Assembly (NCBI GenBank): GCA_964030785.1
Contig: OZ034969.1
Span: forward strand, 36,804,301 to 36,868,300
DNA from: Siderastrea siderea
Taxonomy: Eukaryota > Cnidaria > Anthozoa > Scleractinia > Rhizangiidae
Direction of reading: 5' to 3'
DNA: 64,000 bases
Shown in pieces: positions 1-10,403 of the stretch. The notes beneath the pieces were generated by a model that saw only the letters and a program-made list of their open reading frames with translations, was not told the DNA's origin and searched no databases. The position numbers and the translations under genes were made by a program. Each line of letters starts with the position of its first letter. Positions within the stretch are counted from its first letter, which is position 1.

Positions 1-315
1 TCATCGTGAGTCTACTTCTGAAATTGTGCTGTTGTATATCTGAGCGATTTTGAAAAAATATGTGATGCTAACTTTTCACTTTAAGCCTTCTGCAGACCAT
101 TTAAAGTGAGAGGGGTGGCGTCACAGAGCACGGCACCATGCTCCCCGTGGACCACGCTTTGCGACCAGCGATGAAGGTTGGGTCAGGGACTCCCATTCAG
201 GGAGCTTGAGTGAGGCTTACAAAAAGCTGTGGTGTGCGAAAGATATGAAATAGAAAGTCAGGCTGCTTGTGAACTGGCACTTTAGGGCAACTTGATCATT
301 TGACTCTGTGAACAG

Positions 316-409
316 AGCTGTAACTAACCTGACACACTCGGCTGAAGGACTGGATAACCCAGGGATTATACGAGCTGCCCTGGGGTCCCTGGAGGTCTGC
401 AAGGAAGGG
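316..409 (+). CDS. Candidate orphan exon, unidentified
   Basis: A 94-bp open segment is bounded by a plausible acceptor (…gtgaacag) and donor (GGG/gtgagg). It reads ...AVTNLTHSAEGLDNPG... through ...LGSLEVCKEG. The base composition and lack of stops look coding, but I recognise no family. It lies on the same strand as the polycystin-like gene and could be an upstream ectodomain exon of it or the last part of another gene. Nothing else in 1-782 looks like a gene. Confidence 0.22.
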
Positions 410-782
410 GTGAGGAGGGAGTCCCAAAGTCAGTCATTTCTAGTGTTCTGTGAAATATGTTGTTCTGAAACCACTCAATGTAGAGGCAATGGAAGACAGT
501 ATCAAATTTATATTGAAATTATAAGACCCTCAAGCACGTTTTTGTTGTCAGATTAACCGGTTTTGCTTTTCCTTTCTTAAGGATTTTAGCTAATTTTTTC
601 GAACTGAACCCGTTTCAATTTTTAAAGCTACAACAGGTTTTTATATATTGGAGGGTCTAAATGACAACTTTTGGCCTGCAGGTTCTTAATTCACGCGTTT
701 TTCAGTGTATCAGATAAAGCATGTTAATAGAACAAGTGGCTCACAACAGTGGCTCACGAGACTAGATATGGAAAATTATGGC

Positions 783-1186
783 AGTGTCTAGATATCGGGC
801 AGCCTGGCACGGATGTTTTAAGGCTAAATACCCGGCAGTCCGAAATTATCATAGGATCAATAGGATTTCGACGTTGATTTTGAATCCCTTGTTAAGTGTA
901 CAGAAACAGAATACTCTGACCAAATTCTGTGCGTTTCTGACCGGCGGTTTAGCCACAAATAATGCAAAATGTCGCAAACATTGCGATTTTCAAGTACAGA
1001 TAAGCTCGGAAAACTCGTCAACTACAAAACCAAAATACTTTTCAAAATCGCTTGGCAATTTTGAACAAATATCGAATCCTTTTATACTGTTAGTAAGCTT
1101 TTCCGTCGGAATCCTTCGAAAATTTCGGACTGCCGGGTATTTAGTCTTGAAACATCCGTACCCGGGCTGCCGGGTATCTAGACACT
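783..1186. mobile_element. MITE, about 404 bp, with long terminal inverted repeats
   Basis: The two ends are inverted copies: AGTGTCTAGATA starts the left end, and its complement TATCTAGACACT closes the right. The similarity runs inward for roughly 75 bp with few differences and includes CTAAATACCCGGCAGTCCG in both arms. The interior has no transposase motif; an open frame crosses most of it, but that follows from the repeat and is not a gene. I could not fix a target site duplication. This is a non-autonomous DNA transposon of undetermined superfamily. Confidence 0.8.
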
Positions 1187-1400
1187 ATCGGAAATAATTA
1201 ACTTTTCATGGCCCACCGTAACAAAATAAAAGTACCGGATCCTGTAGTAAAAGATCTAACCAGCAAAACAAAAGACCAAATACGATAAAAAAAAAACAAT
1301 ACTGATTCAACGGTAACCAAACTGATTGCATATTTTAACCAATATTTTAAAAGGCACAGCCTTTCTTCTTCAGGGACTTACAGAGAACGACTCTAAGGGC

Positions 1401-1600
1401 AAAAACGTTACAATTTAAACTAAGGGTATACAATATGATACTAGAAAAACAACATATAACAGCTTATGTTACAACGTTTAAAAACTGGCGTGAAACTAAA
1501 AACGTTACGATTTGAAATTTATATTTAAAGAAGCTAATATTACAACGTAAAAAACTGGCGTAAAAACTAAACACGCTACGATTTAAAATTTGAAAAATAT
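1401..1600. repeat. Short tandem repeat, unit about 67 bp
   Basis: Segments such as acgttacgatttgaaat and aaaactggcgt recur at about 67-bp spacing (for example near 1480 and 1547), giving two to three diverged units. The rest of 1187-1991 is AT-rich with no recognisable gene. Confidence 0.55.
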
Positions 1601-1991
1601 ATAACATAAGCAGGTACGTGATACTATAATAACACGAGCGGATCCGTTCGGATAGTTCGCAGTTGTTAATTGAATTATGAAAATCAAATTTAAATAGCTT
1701 CGTGTCAGGAAAACCTCACGAAAACATTTTTGCAGCTAAATAACAAGGTTTTCAATAATCTATCTGGTGATCATCACAGAACAAACATCATTTGGGAAGT
1801 TCAGAATAACGAGTAAATCGTCAGATCAATGTCATAACCACGAATACATTCAACTGTGGGAACTACGAAACTAAACTGACATGAACTACAGAAACCAAGA
1901 ACTCTTCAATAACTGTCGATTCTGGAGAGTTCTATAACGGGAAAGAGTCAGGACTCTTCTGGAAATGATGCATGGAATATTTAATTTATTA

Positions 1992-3403
1992 CAGTTGATC
2001 CACGTCACGCGTGAACGGAAACTCTAAAATTCAAAACAACGTGACGAGTCACGTTCTCCATATTTGGGCATTCGCCTTGTGTTTCTTGAGATTCAGAGAG
2101 GGATTTCGAAAATCGAAAGGAGATTTCGAATCTGTCACAGGTTTTTCGAAATGTTCCGACCTGGTTATGTTAATGCCTTAGGTCGGAAGAACAGGCCATG
2201 TAGGCCTCTCCACAAGGAAACGAGAAGACGAATAATTGATCGTTATTTGACTGGAGAGGGACCGAAAGCGATCTCCACAGCAGCTCGTGCAACTCCTGGC
2301 GCTGTTTATTGTATCATTCGACATCATGAAACGTTCAGTACATGTGAGGCGTTCAGTCAAGGGGGACGAAGTTATCCTTCTAAACTTTCAGACGACGTTG
2401 CATGTAGAATCTATTGAATTGTTCAAACTAGCGAAACCTAGGATATATGGATGGGAAAATCGCGAAAGATTGTTGAGCAGTAGGTTATGCGATAGACGAA
2501 GCACAGGTCACCAAAGCGTAATCTGAGAGTTTGAATGGAAATTCGATTGAAAATAATCGGCAGTTTGCCGTGGAAAATACCTAAAAATCAAAATAGAGTT
2601 TGAAAAACCTTACCTGTTGTGTGTTTGCTGTGTCTTTACCGCTTTTCCGAACTGCTGGAGGCCGTACGTTTGGGGCGATATTCTGTTTAACGGTCGAAGC
2701 GATGTCTTGTCACGTACAGGCTTTATTTTGACATGATGTCGCATCGACCGTTAAACAGAAAATCGCCCCAAACGGCCTCCAGAAGCTCGGAAAAGTGGCA
2801 AAAACACAGCAAACACACAACAGGTAATGGTCTTCAAACTCTATTTCGCTTTTTAGGTATTTTGCACGGAAAACTGACGATTTACATTTTGGATCGAATT
2901 TCAGCTCCATACAAACAACTCACATTACGCTTTGGTAAACTGGACGAAGCGTCGGCTTTGTCTTTAATCAACCTCGCAACTAGGAAAAACTGTCATCAGT
3001 AATTGCTTGACACGGCAGATGTATCTTGGTTTTCGTCCACTTCCTTCGGAGCTACCGTTCTTACACAAGCGTTCAGCTCCAAGGTTTGTTCTCGTTCGGT
3101 TGAAACAGGAATCACGCGTCAGCAAAATAATTGACATAATTTCACCTCCTTCTAGTCGTCTAAAACGTTTTTGAACCACTGACGAGAAGCAAACCCAGAA
3201 AATAATGCGGTCTCCCGATAAAACAAAGATTTGTCCCGTCACAACCCCTTGCTTCTACAAAGATAGAAGCCATTTTCGGAAATTTCAATGAGATCTTCAA
3301 TATTTCCCTTGTGATCTCCGTTACGTCACTGAAAGTAGCTTGTTTATTTGAAGACTCGGATCACGTGTTGAGGTTTCCGTTCACGCGTGACGTGGATCAA
3401 CTG
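1992..3403 (+). mobile_element. Tc1/mariner-like DNA transposon, degenerate
   Basis: The 31-bp terminal inverted repeats are identical (starting CAGTTGATCCACGTCACGCG) at 1992-2022 and 3373-3403, flanked on each side by TA (1990-1991 and 3404-3405), the hallmark of Tc1/mariner insertion. Inside, plus-strand frames from about 2140 to 2580 encode a paired-type helix-turn-helix DNA-binding region (motifs ETRRRIIDRYLTGEGPKAIS, then KLAKPRIYGW and ENRERLLSSRLCD). The frame shifts and carries stops, and no DDE/D catalytic domain is visible, so the element cannot move by itself. Its centre is occupied by a large palindrome listed separately. Confidence 0.82.
2470..2975. repeat. Large imperfect palindrome inside the Tc1-like element
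   Basis: Left arm about 2470-2712 and right arm about 2730-2975 are inverted copies separated by about 17 bp. Matching blocks include the stretch with TACCTGTTGTGTGTTTGCTG in the left arm and its complement in the right. The arms contain transposase coding sequence, so the element behaves like a head-to-head partial duplication and could fold into a long hairpin. Confidence 0.82.
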
Positions 3404-3405
3404 TA

Positions 3406-4194
3406 AATACGCGCGTACGGGGAAAATCCTGACTGGCCGATAATTCCAAGCAACATACAGTATATAACAGCTCAAAGTAAACCGCATAAAACTCAACCTG
3501 AAAGCTGTAAATAAATTCCTTGAACTCTGTAAGATGTGGATGATTTTTTGATAGCTTATAACTTAAACCCGTACCAAATGCAAACGTACACAATCGTCTT
3601 TCGTGGACTTCATCAATTATGACCAATTACCTCCCCCAGTCAACTTATGCATAAAAAAAGAATTCGCACTTGTAGATCAGACAAAGACTTCTTTGCAATC
3701 TTTTCGACAACAACTAAACTTGACAACCAATTTTTTCCTCGTTTCCTAACCCGCTGGCGAAGGCCAACCTAAACTGAGGACCAGCGAGTCCTAACACGCA
3801 CCTGAGAAAACGTTTCCTTCCGATTCCTTCCTGCGCTGTCTTTGCAAGTCAAAATCTACGATATTTTCAAGGATCCAAACACTCCAATTCTTCATCCATA
3901 GAGACTGCACAAAACTTGGTTAAGAGCCCCTCAAAACTTAGCTATTACACTTCGAAGGATTCTACTGTGAATGGCTTTGTGGGCTTGTTGCCAAAAAGTT
4001 AACACACTAACACAACACAACTGTTTACGCCAGGACAGCCCCAATAGTTCTCAGTTGCTATGGCAACTGCGAACTAATAAGCTTAAGTGACAGGGATAAC
4101 GTACAGGGTTAAACTCTAAATACGTTACAATTCGAAAATAGAAAGTGGAAAAAATATATATATACCAAAAAAAAACACGCTGAGGATGAAAAAC
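3406..4194. other. Gene-free spacer between transposons, with a small hairpin
   Basis: No coding region is recognised. A 12-bp-arm hairpin lies at 4047-4074 (GTTCTCAGTTGC / GCAACTGCGAAC, loop TATG, one mismatch). The part nearest 4195 is probably the 3' end of the adjacent Penelope-like element. Confidence 0.5.
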
Positions 4195-5530
4195 TGGAAA
4201 AAGTGTATGTATCATCTCTCCTATTTAAGCCTAGAGGTTCCAAGGTTTGATCTCTATCGATGAGGTATGCCTCTCTAGCTTTTCGTACACTGTCACAGTT
4301 AGATTTCATTAGTTCAAGAGGAATGAGTTGCATGTCATTAGCATTATGGTCGTTTGAAAGAAAATGTTCTGAGACTGCAGTACGTTTAAAACTGTTAGTT
4401 TGTTTGTCAATTGGTCTACGATGTTCGTTGAAGTGGTCCTTAAGTCGTTGTTTGGTTTCTCCTGTGTACACTACTGTTTGTGACAGCGATTGCATTGCAC
4501 CATGTAAATAACGTTTTTAGAGTTACAGTCGATGTGATGATGAATAGGTCTTGTTTCGCCCGTAGAATGAAATGTATAGCTATTGAGCCCGTCTGTTATA
4601 TAGTTGCATGTCAAACAGTTGTGTCCGCATCGAAACGAGCCACGGGATTGGTTACTTTGGTTAGGGTTACGAAGTTTGGCGCTAACTAATAAATTACTAA
4701 GATTGTTGCAAAGGACGGAAAGCAACGAGAGGAGTAGCATTGAAAACGTTGGCGCAGCGGGGAGATGAGGACAGGATGTTGAGGTGTTTGTGAATAATGC
4801 ATGGCACAGAATGAAGGGCTGGATTATATTAAGAGAAAATAAGGGGACAGAGAGGGACTCTGAGGGTTTGGCTGGGATATGTCAATTCCACAAAAGTTAT
4901 TTATAGATTGGCTTTTGAACGGTAGTCTGTTTCCCGAGACGTCCGCATAAATACCATTTCCCTTGTTTTTCAAGTCGTTTTCATCGACAAAACGTAACAC
5001 CACTTGGTCCGCCATTACAAACAAAATTTTGAATGGTTCTTGATACACCAGATCGAGGTTGCCTTTATGCAGACGTCCGGAAAACAGACTTCCGTTCCAA
5101 ATGGCCGTCTAAAAATAACTTTACCGAACTTGACATGTCCCAAAGCCTGGACTGGCAGTGTCCCTCTCTGTCCCCTTATTTTCTCTTGATTATATGTGAT
5201 AACCAGGGTTACCCGTTTGGGCTGGTTTGTTTGAGTAGTGTCTTTGGAATCGAGTGCTTCGGTACGCGTGATGTTGTGAACACGTCGTATTTCTCCGTCA
5301 AGGAAAGACAGGTTGTATCCCCGTTTGTTAAGATACGCTTTTAGTTCAGTAGTGCGTTTTGTCAAAGTGTCGTCAGAAGAACAAATACGGCGGAGTCTAA
5401 GAACTAAGCTGAATGGAATAGCTCTCTTAATGTGTTTAGGATGACATGAAGATTGTATTAAGTATTAATGTTTGTCGGTAGGTTTAGTGTAAAGGTCAGT
5501 CGTGATTTTACCGTTAATGAGAAACTACCT
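4195..5530 (-). mobile_element. Penelope-like retroelement, 3' part, broken
   Basis: Read on the minus strand, the fragment enters in the C-terminal part of the Penelope-type reverse transcriptase (motifs TDLYTKPTDKH, SCHPKHIKRAIP, LRLRRICSSDD), continues through a linker (NILSSSPRCANVF, a Cys/His knuckle CGHNCLTCNY) and ends in the GIY-YIG endonuclease (VIYMVQCNRCHKQ, then YTGETKQRLKDHFNEHRRP). A frameshift separates the IYMVQC and GETKQRL halves near 4495, a stop lies in the linker, and a MITE at 4830-5187 interrupts the frame. RT catalytic motifs upstream of 5530 are missing. It is a dead, 5'-truncated copy. Confidence 0.85.
4830..5187. mobile_element. MITE nested in the Penelope-like element, 8-bp target duplication
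   Basis: The ends are inverted copies (AAGAGAAAATAAGGGGACAG at the left, its complement at the right) and the similarity extends inward roughly 135 bp on each side around a spacer of about 80 bp. The octamer GATTATAT occurs immediately outside both ends (4822-4829 and 5188-5195); one extra T sits between the left copy and the repeat. Removing the insert rejoins the Penelope reading frame (…LVITYN / PALHSV…), which independently confirms the boundaries. The 8-bp duplication fits the hAT group. Confidence 0.88.
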
Positions 5531-5842
5531 ACTACAGAACTGTAAAGATAGTGTACCAAATATGTGACCACTTAAAACTGGTTACCACAGCTTTCTTAAA
5601 CCATGTCGAAAATGCTTCTAAATAATCAATGATAGTAATAAATGTTGACTAATCTGAAAAAAATACAGCAATTGATTGCCCATTTTTCATTTACATTCCC
5701 CACTACGAGACGAATTTTTGCGAAAGTTTGGAGCTAGAAAATTTAAGCGCGAATTAACCGTAGAAACATTACATTCCAATTCAACTATGGATTAGCTTGA
5801 GTGCCATAAAATTGATTGTCTTTTCATGTATTCATTTACTAG
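5531..5842. other. No feature recognised; intron upstream of the first visible polycystin exon
   Basis: AT-rich sequence ending in the acceptor …tttactag at 5842. There is no in-frame ATG leader: the only nearby ATG (5787) meets a stop two codons later, so the gene's start lies further 5'. Confidence 0.5.
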
Positions 5843-6102
5843 GCTCAGAATGCAAAATTGAACCGTCAGAAGGACAGAGCCTCATCACAATCTTCAACAT
5901 CAACTGCTCTAGTTGGAACTCCTCTTACTCGTCTCCTGTAAGTTACGAGTTTTGGTATACACTTCAGGGCGGCTTACATGGCATACTATACAGTGGGAAT
6001 ATGAGCAACTTCCGTACAGTACTGATTCACGGCGTTTCTACCATAAGAATTTCAATCAAAGGAGTCAATGGAACAGCAACAGAAAGAAAACTGAACATAT
6101 CG
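5843..6102 (+). CDS. Polycystin-1-like gene, first visible exon (REJ module)
   Basis: 260 bp, entered in phase 1 (needs one base from the previous exon) and left in phase 0 at ATATCG/gtaaga. It encodes an Ig-like module typical of REJ regions: CKIEPSEGQSLITIFNINC, then SYEFWYTL and several N-x-S/T sites (NCSSWNSS, NMSN, NGTA). The paired cysteines and glycosylation sites place it outside the cell. Confidence 0.85.
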
Positions 6103-9100
6103 GTAAGAATCTGAAACTAAATTTTTCATGTCTGTGCTAGACAATTAATGATGGTAATTGAACTAAGTGGCGCGCTCGTTCGATTTTGAAATCACGCGTA
6201 TGATTTCAGACCAAAATTGCACGACGCGAAGTTCAGTTACCATTTTATTATACTCATTTTGAAATCACACAGTTTTTGCCAATATTATATTGATTTACCC
6301 GGTTTTTAAAAAAAAGGAACGGAAACGCTGTTACATAATTTATGCAAATGATAGTGTCATGTGACAAAACTCACTCGTGCGTAAACGAAAACAGTTTTTT
6401 GATCAGTCATTGAAAGTTGTCACGCGGCTGACCGGATTTCTTCAGTTTGGCGGCAAGCGTTTTTCTCATGCTGTGGTTCGTAATGTTCTTGTTAGTCATA
6501 AGGCAGGAAGCCATGGACTTCATAATGGTGCCGGTTGTATTTTGGCCCATTCGGATTTGTTTGGTCGTTTACCTCTCCCTTGTTGGCGCAGGGAAATCGC
6601 CTTCACGTTGAGTATTTCCTGTCAGAGAGTTGTGAAACTCCCTCGACTATACGATGCTCACTAGATAAACGTTTTCCTTTAAATATCTCTCAGTGGAACT
6701 CTGCATGATTTTCAGGGATTCTGGCTCGTAATCATCTCCATCCGTTTTCTTAACTTCTGCATAAAACTTGCTCAGGACCTTGTCGAGTTCTTCGGATGCC
6801 ATCGTTTCAAATTGAAATGTTGATTTCAAGATGGCAGGAGGAGCACCACAATTTAAAAACATTCATCTACTGTTTTGTCGAGCGGGAAGTATTTTTGTTT
6901 ACTGCAACAGACTTGAGCTTTTCGATATCTTCGTTTAAAACTACAGGAAATCTTGAAACGTCTGCTACTTCGTCTTGTTGGTTTGTTCTTGTTGTTGTTT
7001 TGGTTTTGATTCCGGTGAACTCGAGACAGTTCGGACTTGCAGCAATATTTAGGGAAAAGTCGGCGACCATTTTACTAAAACTGACATCAACAGTTGGAAA
7101 ACCATCTGCCAGTAATTGTTCAGCCGCAAGGAGATCATTGTCGTCGTTTAAAAACTGTAAGTAGTTGAATTTATCCCTTTTTATCTGGAAAAGGGAGGAA
7201 TTTGGGCAACAGATATTGCAAAATTTCCCTGCAAAATGACCTTTTTTGCCCTATATTTTTCTGCAATCTGATTGGCTAGTGCAGGCAAGCCATGAAATTT
7301 GATTGGTTAGTATTATTTCATTTTCATTTTGATTGGCTAAAAAAGAGGATGCGATTTAGAGCAAACATAGTGTGATTCGTGATTAAATCGCACTGTTGAA
7401 AGCCAATCAGATCGCAAGGATCACCAGTGATTTCAAAATGGGTGTAATAAATGTGGAGAGCGTTTCCTCCCACTGGCATTTTGTTGGCCTTTTAAGTCTA
7501 ATATTTCTGTAGCAGTTTGCGTATTGGCCTCTGAACCCAAAGGTTAGCAGTTCAAGTAGCAGGGGTAAGTGACATACATGCGCACTGCCGTTGAACATTT
7601 TATACTTTAAATAATTCTCGTGATGGCTCCAACTAGTGAAGTAAAGCAGAAACCCAAGACAAGGAAGGTTCCTCTGTTTGTTTGTTTGTTTTGCTTTCTT
7701 TTTCACACCAGTTTCGACGCTTTTATCATGTTTACACTCTGTTTCCACTTTTACTACACGAGTGTAACCCAGGCTTATAGACGCAGCTGATATAACATTA
7801 GAGCGAGTAATTATTTACCTAACTATCTGTGTTTATAATACATCACATATTTTCCGTCTGATTGGTAAAAAAAATGCATCACGTGACACAAATTATACGT
7901 CCCTATTTAAGGGGAGGGGTTCACGGTTGGGCGCATGTGTAAGTTATTATACTAATTGAATTCTATTGTTTTTAAATCAATTGGAAGCAAGAAGACAACT
8001 CGTGCATTTGTCCAGAATAAATCCTTCGGGTTGACGAATAAATTCGATAGTGAAAGCTAATTTCCGAATTTTCGGTGTTAATCAGTTGAAATCTTACACA
8101 AAAGTTTATCAGCTGCCTTTCTGCTTGTGTAAATTTGAATTTGTTTACAAGTGAAGTTTTTTTAACCGAAAACTGAAAAAAGTGAAAAAGGTACTTTAGT
8201 GCATCGACTCGGAACACACAAACGGAATTCTGCTGAAGAATCTCACCTCTATCTAACATAACGTTTTAGCGACTGACTGTGAAATTTTCAAAGGTAAATT
8301 CTCCGCAAGAGTAATATATTCGCTTCTGATTGTTTCATAAACAATGGAACTGACTGCGATAACGTCATAGCTTGCACATGTGCCGAACCGTGAAACCGTG
8401 AAACTGTGAAACCATCTCTGTGAATATCAAATGATATCCCCCAGTTTTCAAAACTTAAGTTTACAAAAAGGTTTGTTTGTGTAATATTTTAAAAGGCGCA
8501 CGGCGTTCAGCGAAAATGTTTGAAGGACAAATACCCTTATTTGCCTTTAAACATATGCAGGAATACTTGTCATTGGACATAATCTGTTCATCAAAGCTCA
8601 AGTTTTCCTCGAGCTTCGTTCTCGGAAAATCTGTTCCCTTCTCCGAATAAACACTATCTTCAGTTTGTATACGTATATGCAATTGAAGGGCTCCGTGGAG
8701 AAACGGCGTGAATGACAACTTGGTCTTGAAATTTCTCCAAATTAGCTTTTTGGCTCACAGACTTTTTATCGTGTTAATACTTAGTTCTACATTTAGTTTG
8801 TATCCAAAGATTAATTTGAAGAATAAGCTCGTTACTTTTCCCTGAAAACCTGAGCAACTGAAACGAAGCATGAGTTAATTGATTTTAGCTGAAACCAAAA
8901 ATATCAACTAAGAACTGGCCAGGCCCTTTTGTTTTAGTTAATGATTTTTTGGGATAAATAGTAAGAATCCTTGAATTCTGAGTTGATGTACCGAGAAGTT
9001 TGCAGCTTATTATTGATAAATCTTTATCTTATTATAAGTACATGTTGGACCATACAACTGAATTGGTCCAGAGGCGCCCAACTTAAGAATGGCTACCTCA

Positions 9101-10365
9101 GCATGTGATCCCCGTCATGAGATTTAACCAAATTAACAAGCCCATGAAGCACCTTTTCCACTATCGAGGTTACCCGATTTATAAAACACATAACAATGCC
9201 TGCCTGAATTGTCAACTAAGGACATTTACACTAAACGTTGTGACGGTTGTCCCTTACTGGGAAAAGATTGTTTACTGGTACCCAGATTCGATACAAGATA
9301 CATGAAGAACTCGCTCACATATTGAGGTTCTATCCTATGGATAGCCTGAGAACACAGCCGACTCTTGCGAGGTCGCCACTTGAGCCCTCGCAAAACGAGG
9401 TCTGAGTAACGAGCGCAGAAATTCCATACTGATGACGCGTCACTACCCAGATCTAGGTAGTGCTTCTGATTTGTTTAAACGAAATTCCATCGCTTTTCAA
9501 CCAATCAGAAGCACTACCTAGATCTGGGTAGTGACGCGTCATCAGTATGGAATTTCTGCGCTCGTTACTCAGACCTCGTTTTGCGACCTCGCGAAATATC
9601 GGCTGTTAGTTTCAATGAATATGGAATATGGAGTTCCACATTTGCTCCACAGTTACTTAATATGTAGATATTTATACATATACCAGTTTTATTATCAGGC
9701 AAGTAAGTTGCAATATTAGACTAGTAGCATTTTTAACTTTACGTTCACTTATTATTATATTATTACAATTTATTTTGTAGACAACCCACAGGCTTTTTAG
9801 CTTTAACATTCATCTAGTAAAAAAGGCTATCTATCTATTCATAGCTGTCACATATATTGAACTTTTCTTTTCCTTAAGATAAATTCATTGCACATTTATT
9901 TGCATTATTTAGGTTCATCGCTCTTCACTACAAACGTGTAAGGAATGGCTTGGTGAATTAAAGAAGTACAATAGGAGTGGAAAAGTGAGGACAGCAGTCC
10001 TAGTTGCACTAGACATTTTGTCCTCTAACGGGAAAAACCTGAAGAGATGCCATGAAGTAGGTATTACTAAGCGGTTATAAACTGAATTCAAGATTATAAC
10101 TGTATAACTAAGGGAATTGCCCATAAAAATGGCCATTAGAATGGTTCTACTTATTTGTAAGGTTGAATAGTACGTAATGTCAAACTGAGTTTTTCATGAA
10201 ACATTCAAGGTGCAGGTGTTTTTTGCTTATGCTGCAGATAGTAGACTATCTTGTTGATTTAACGTCCAGCCTGCGGATGGGAACCACCAGCGATATTCTT
10301 TCAACTTCACTGGTCATTGGGTCCTTAGTGGATTGGTCGGATGGTGATGTTAGAGTGAGTGTTTC

Positions 10366-10403
<38 letters not shown>

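Noticed and set aside
778..1197. Open frame of 139 codons across the first MITE
   Set aside because: It is formed by the two inverted arms and has no recognisable protein motif.
6377..6664. Plus-strand frame of 95 codons
   Set aside because: It is the antisense of the Crypton-like recombinase segment (HSMRKT box), which explains the sequence better.
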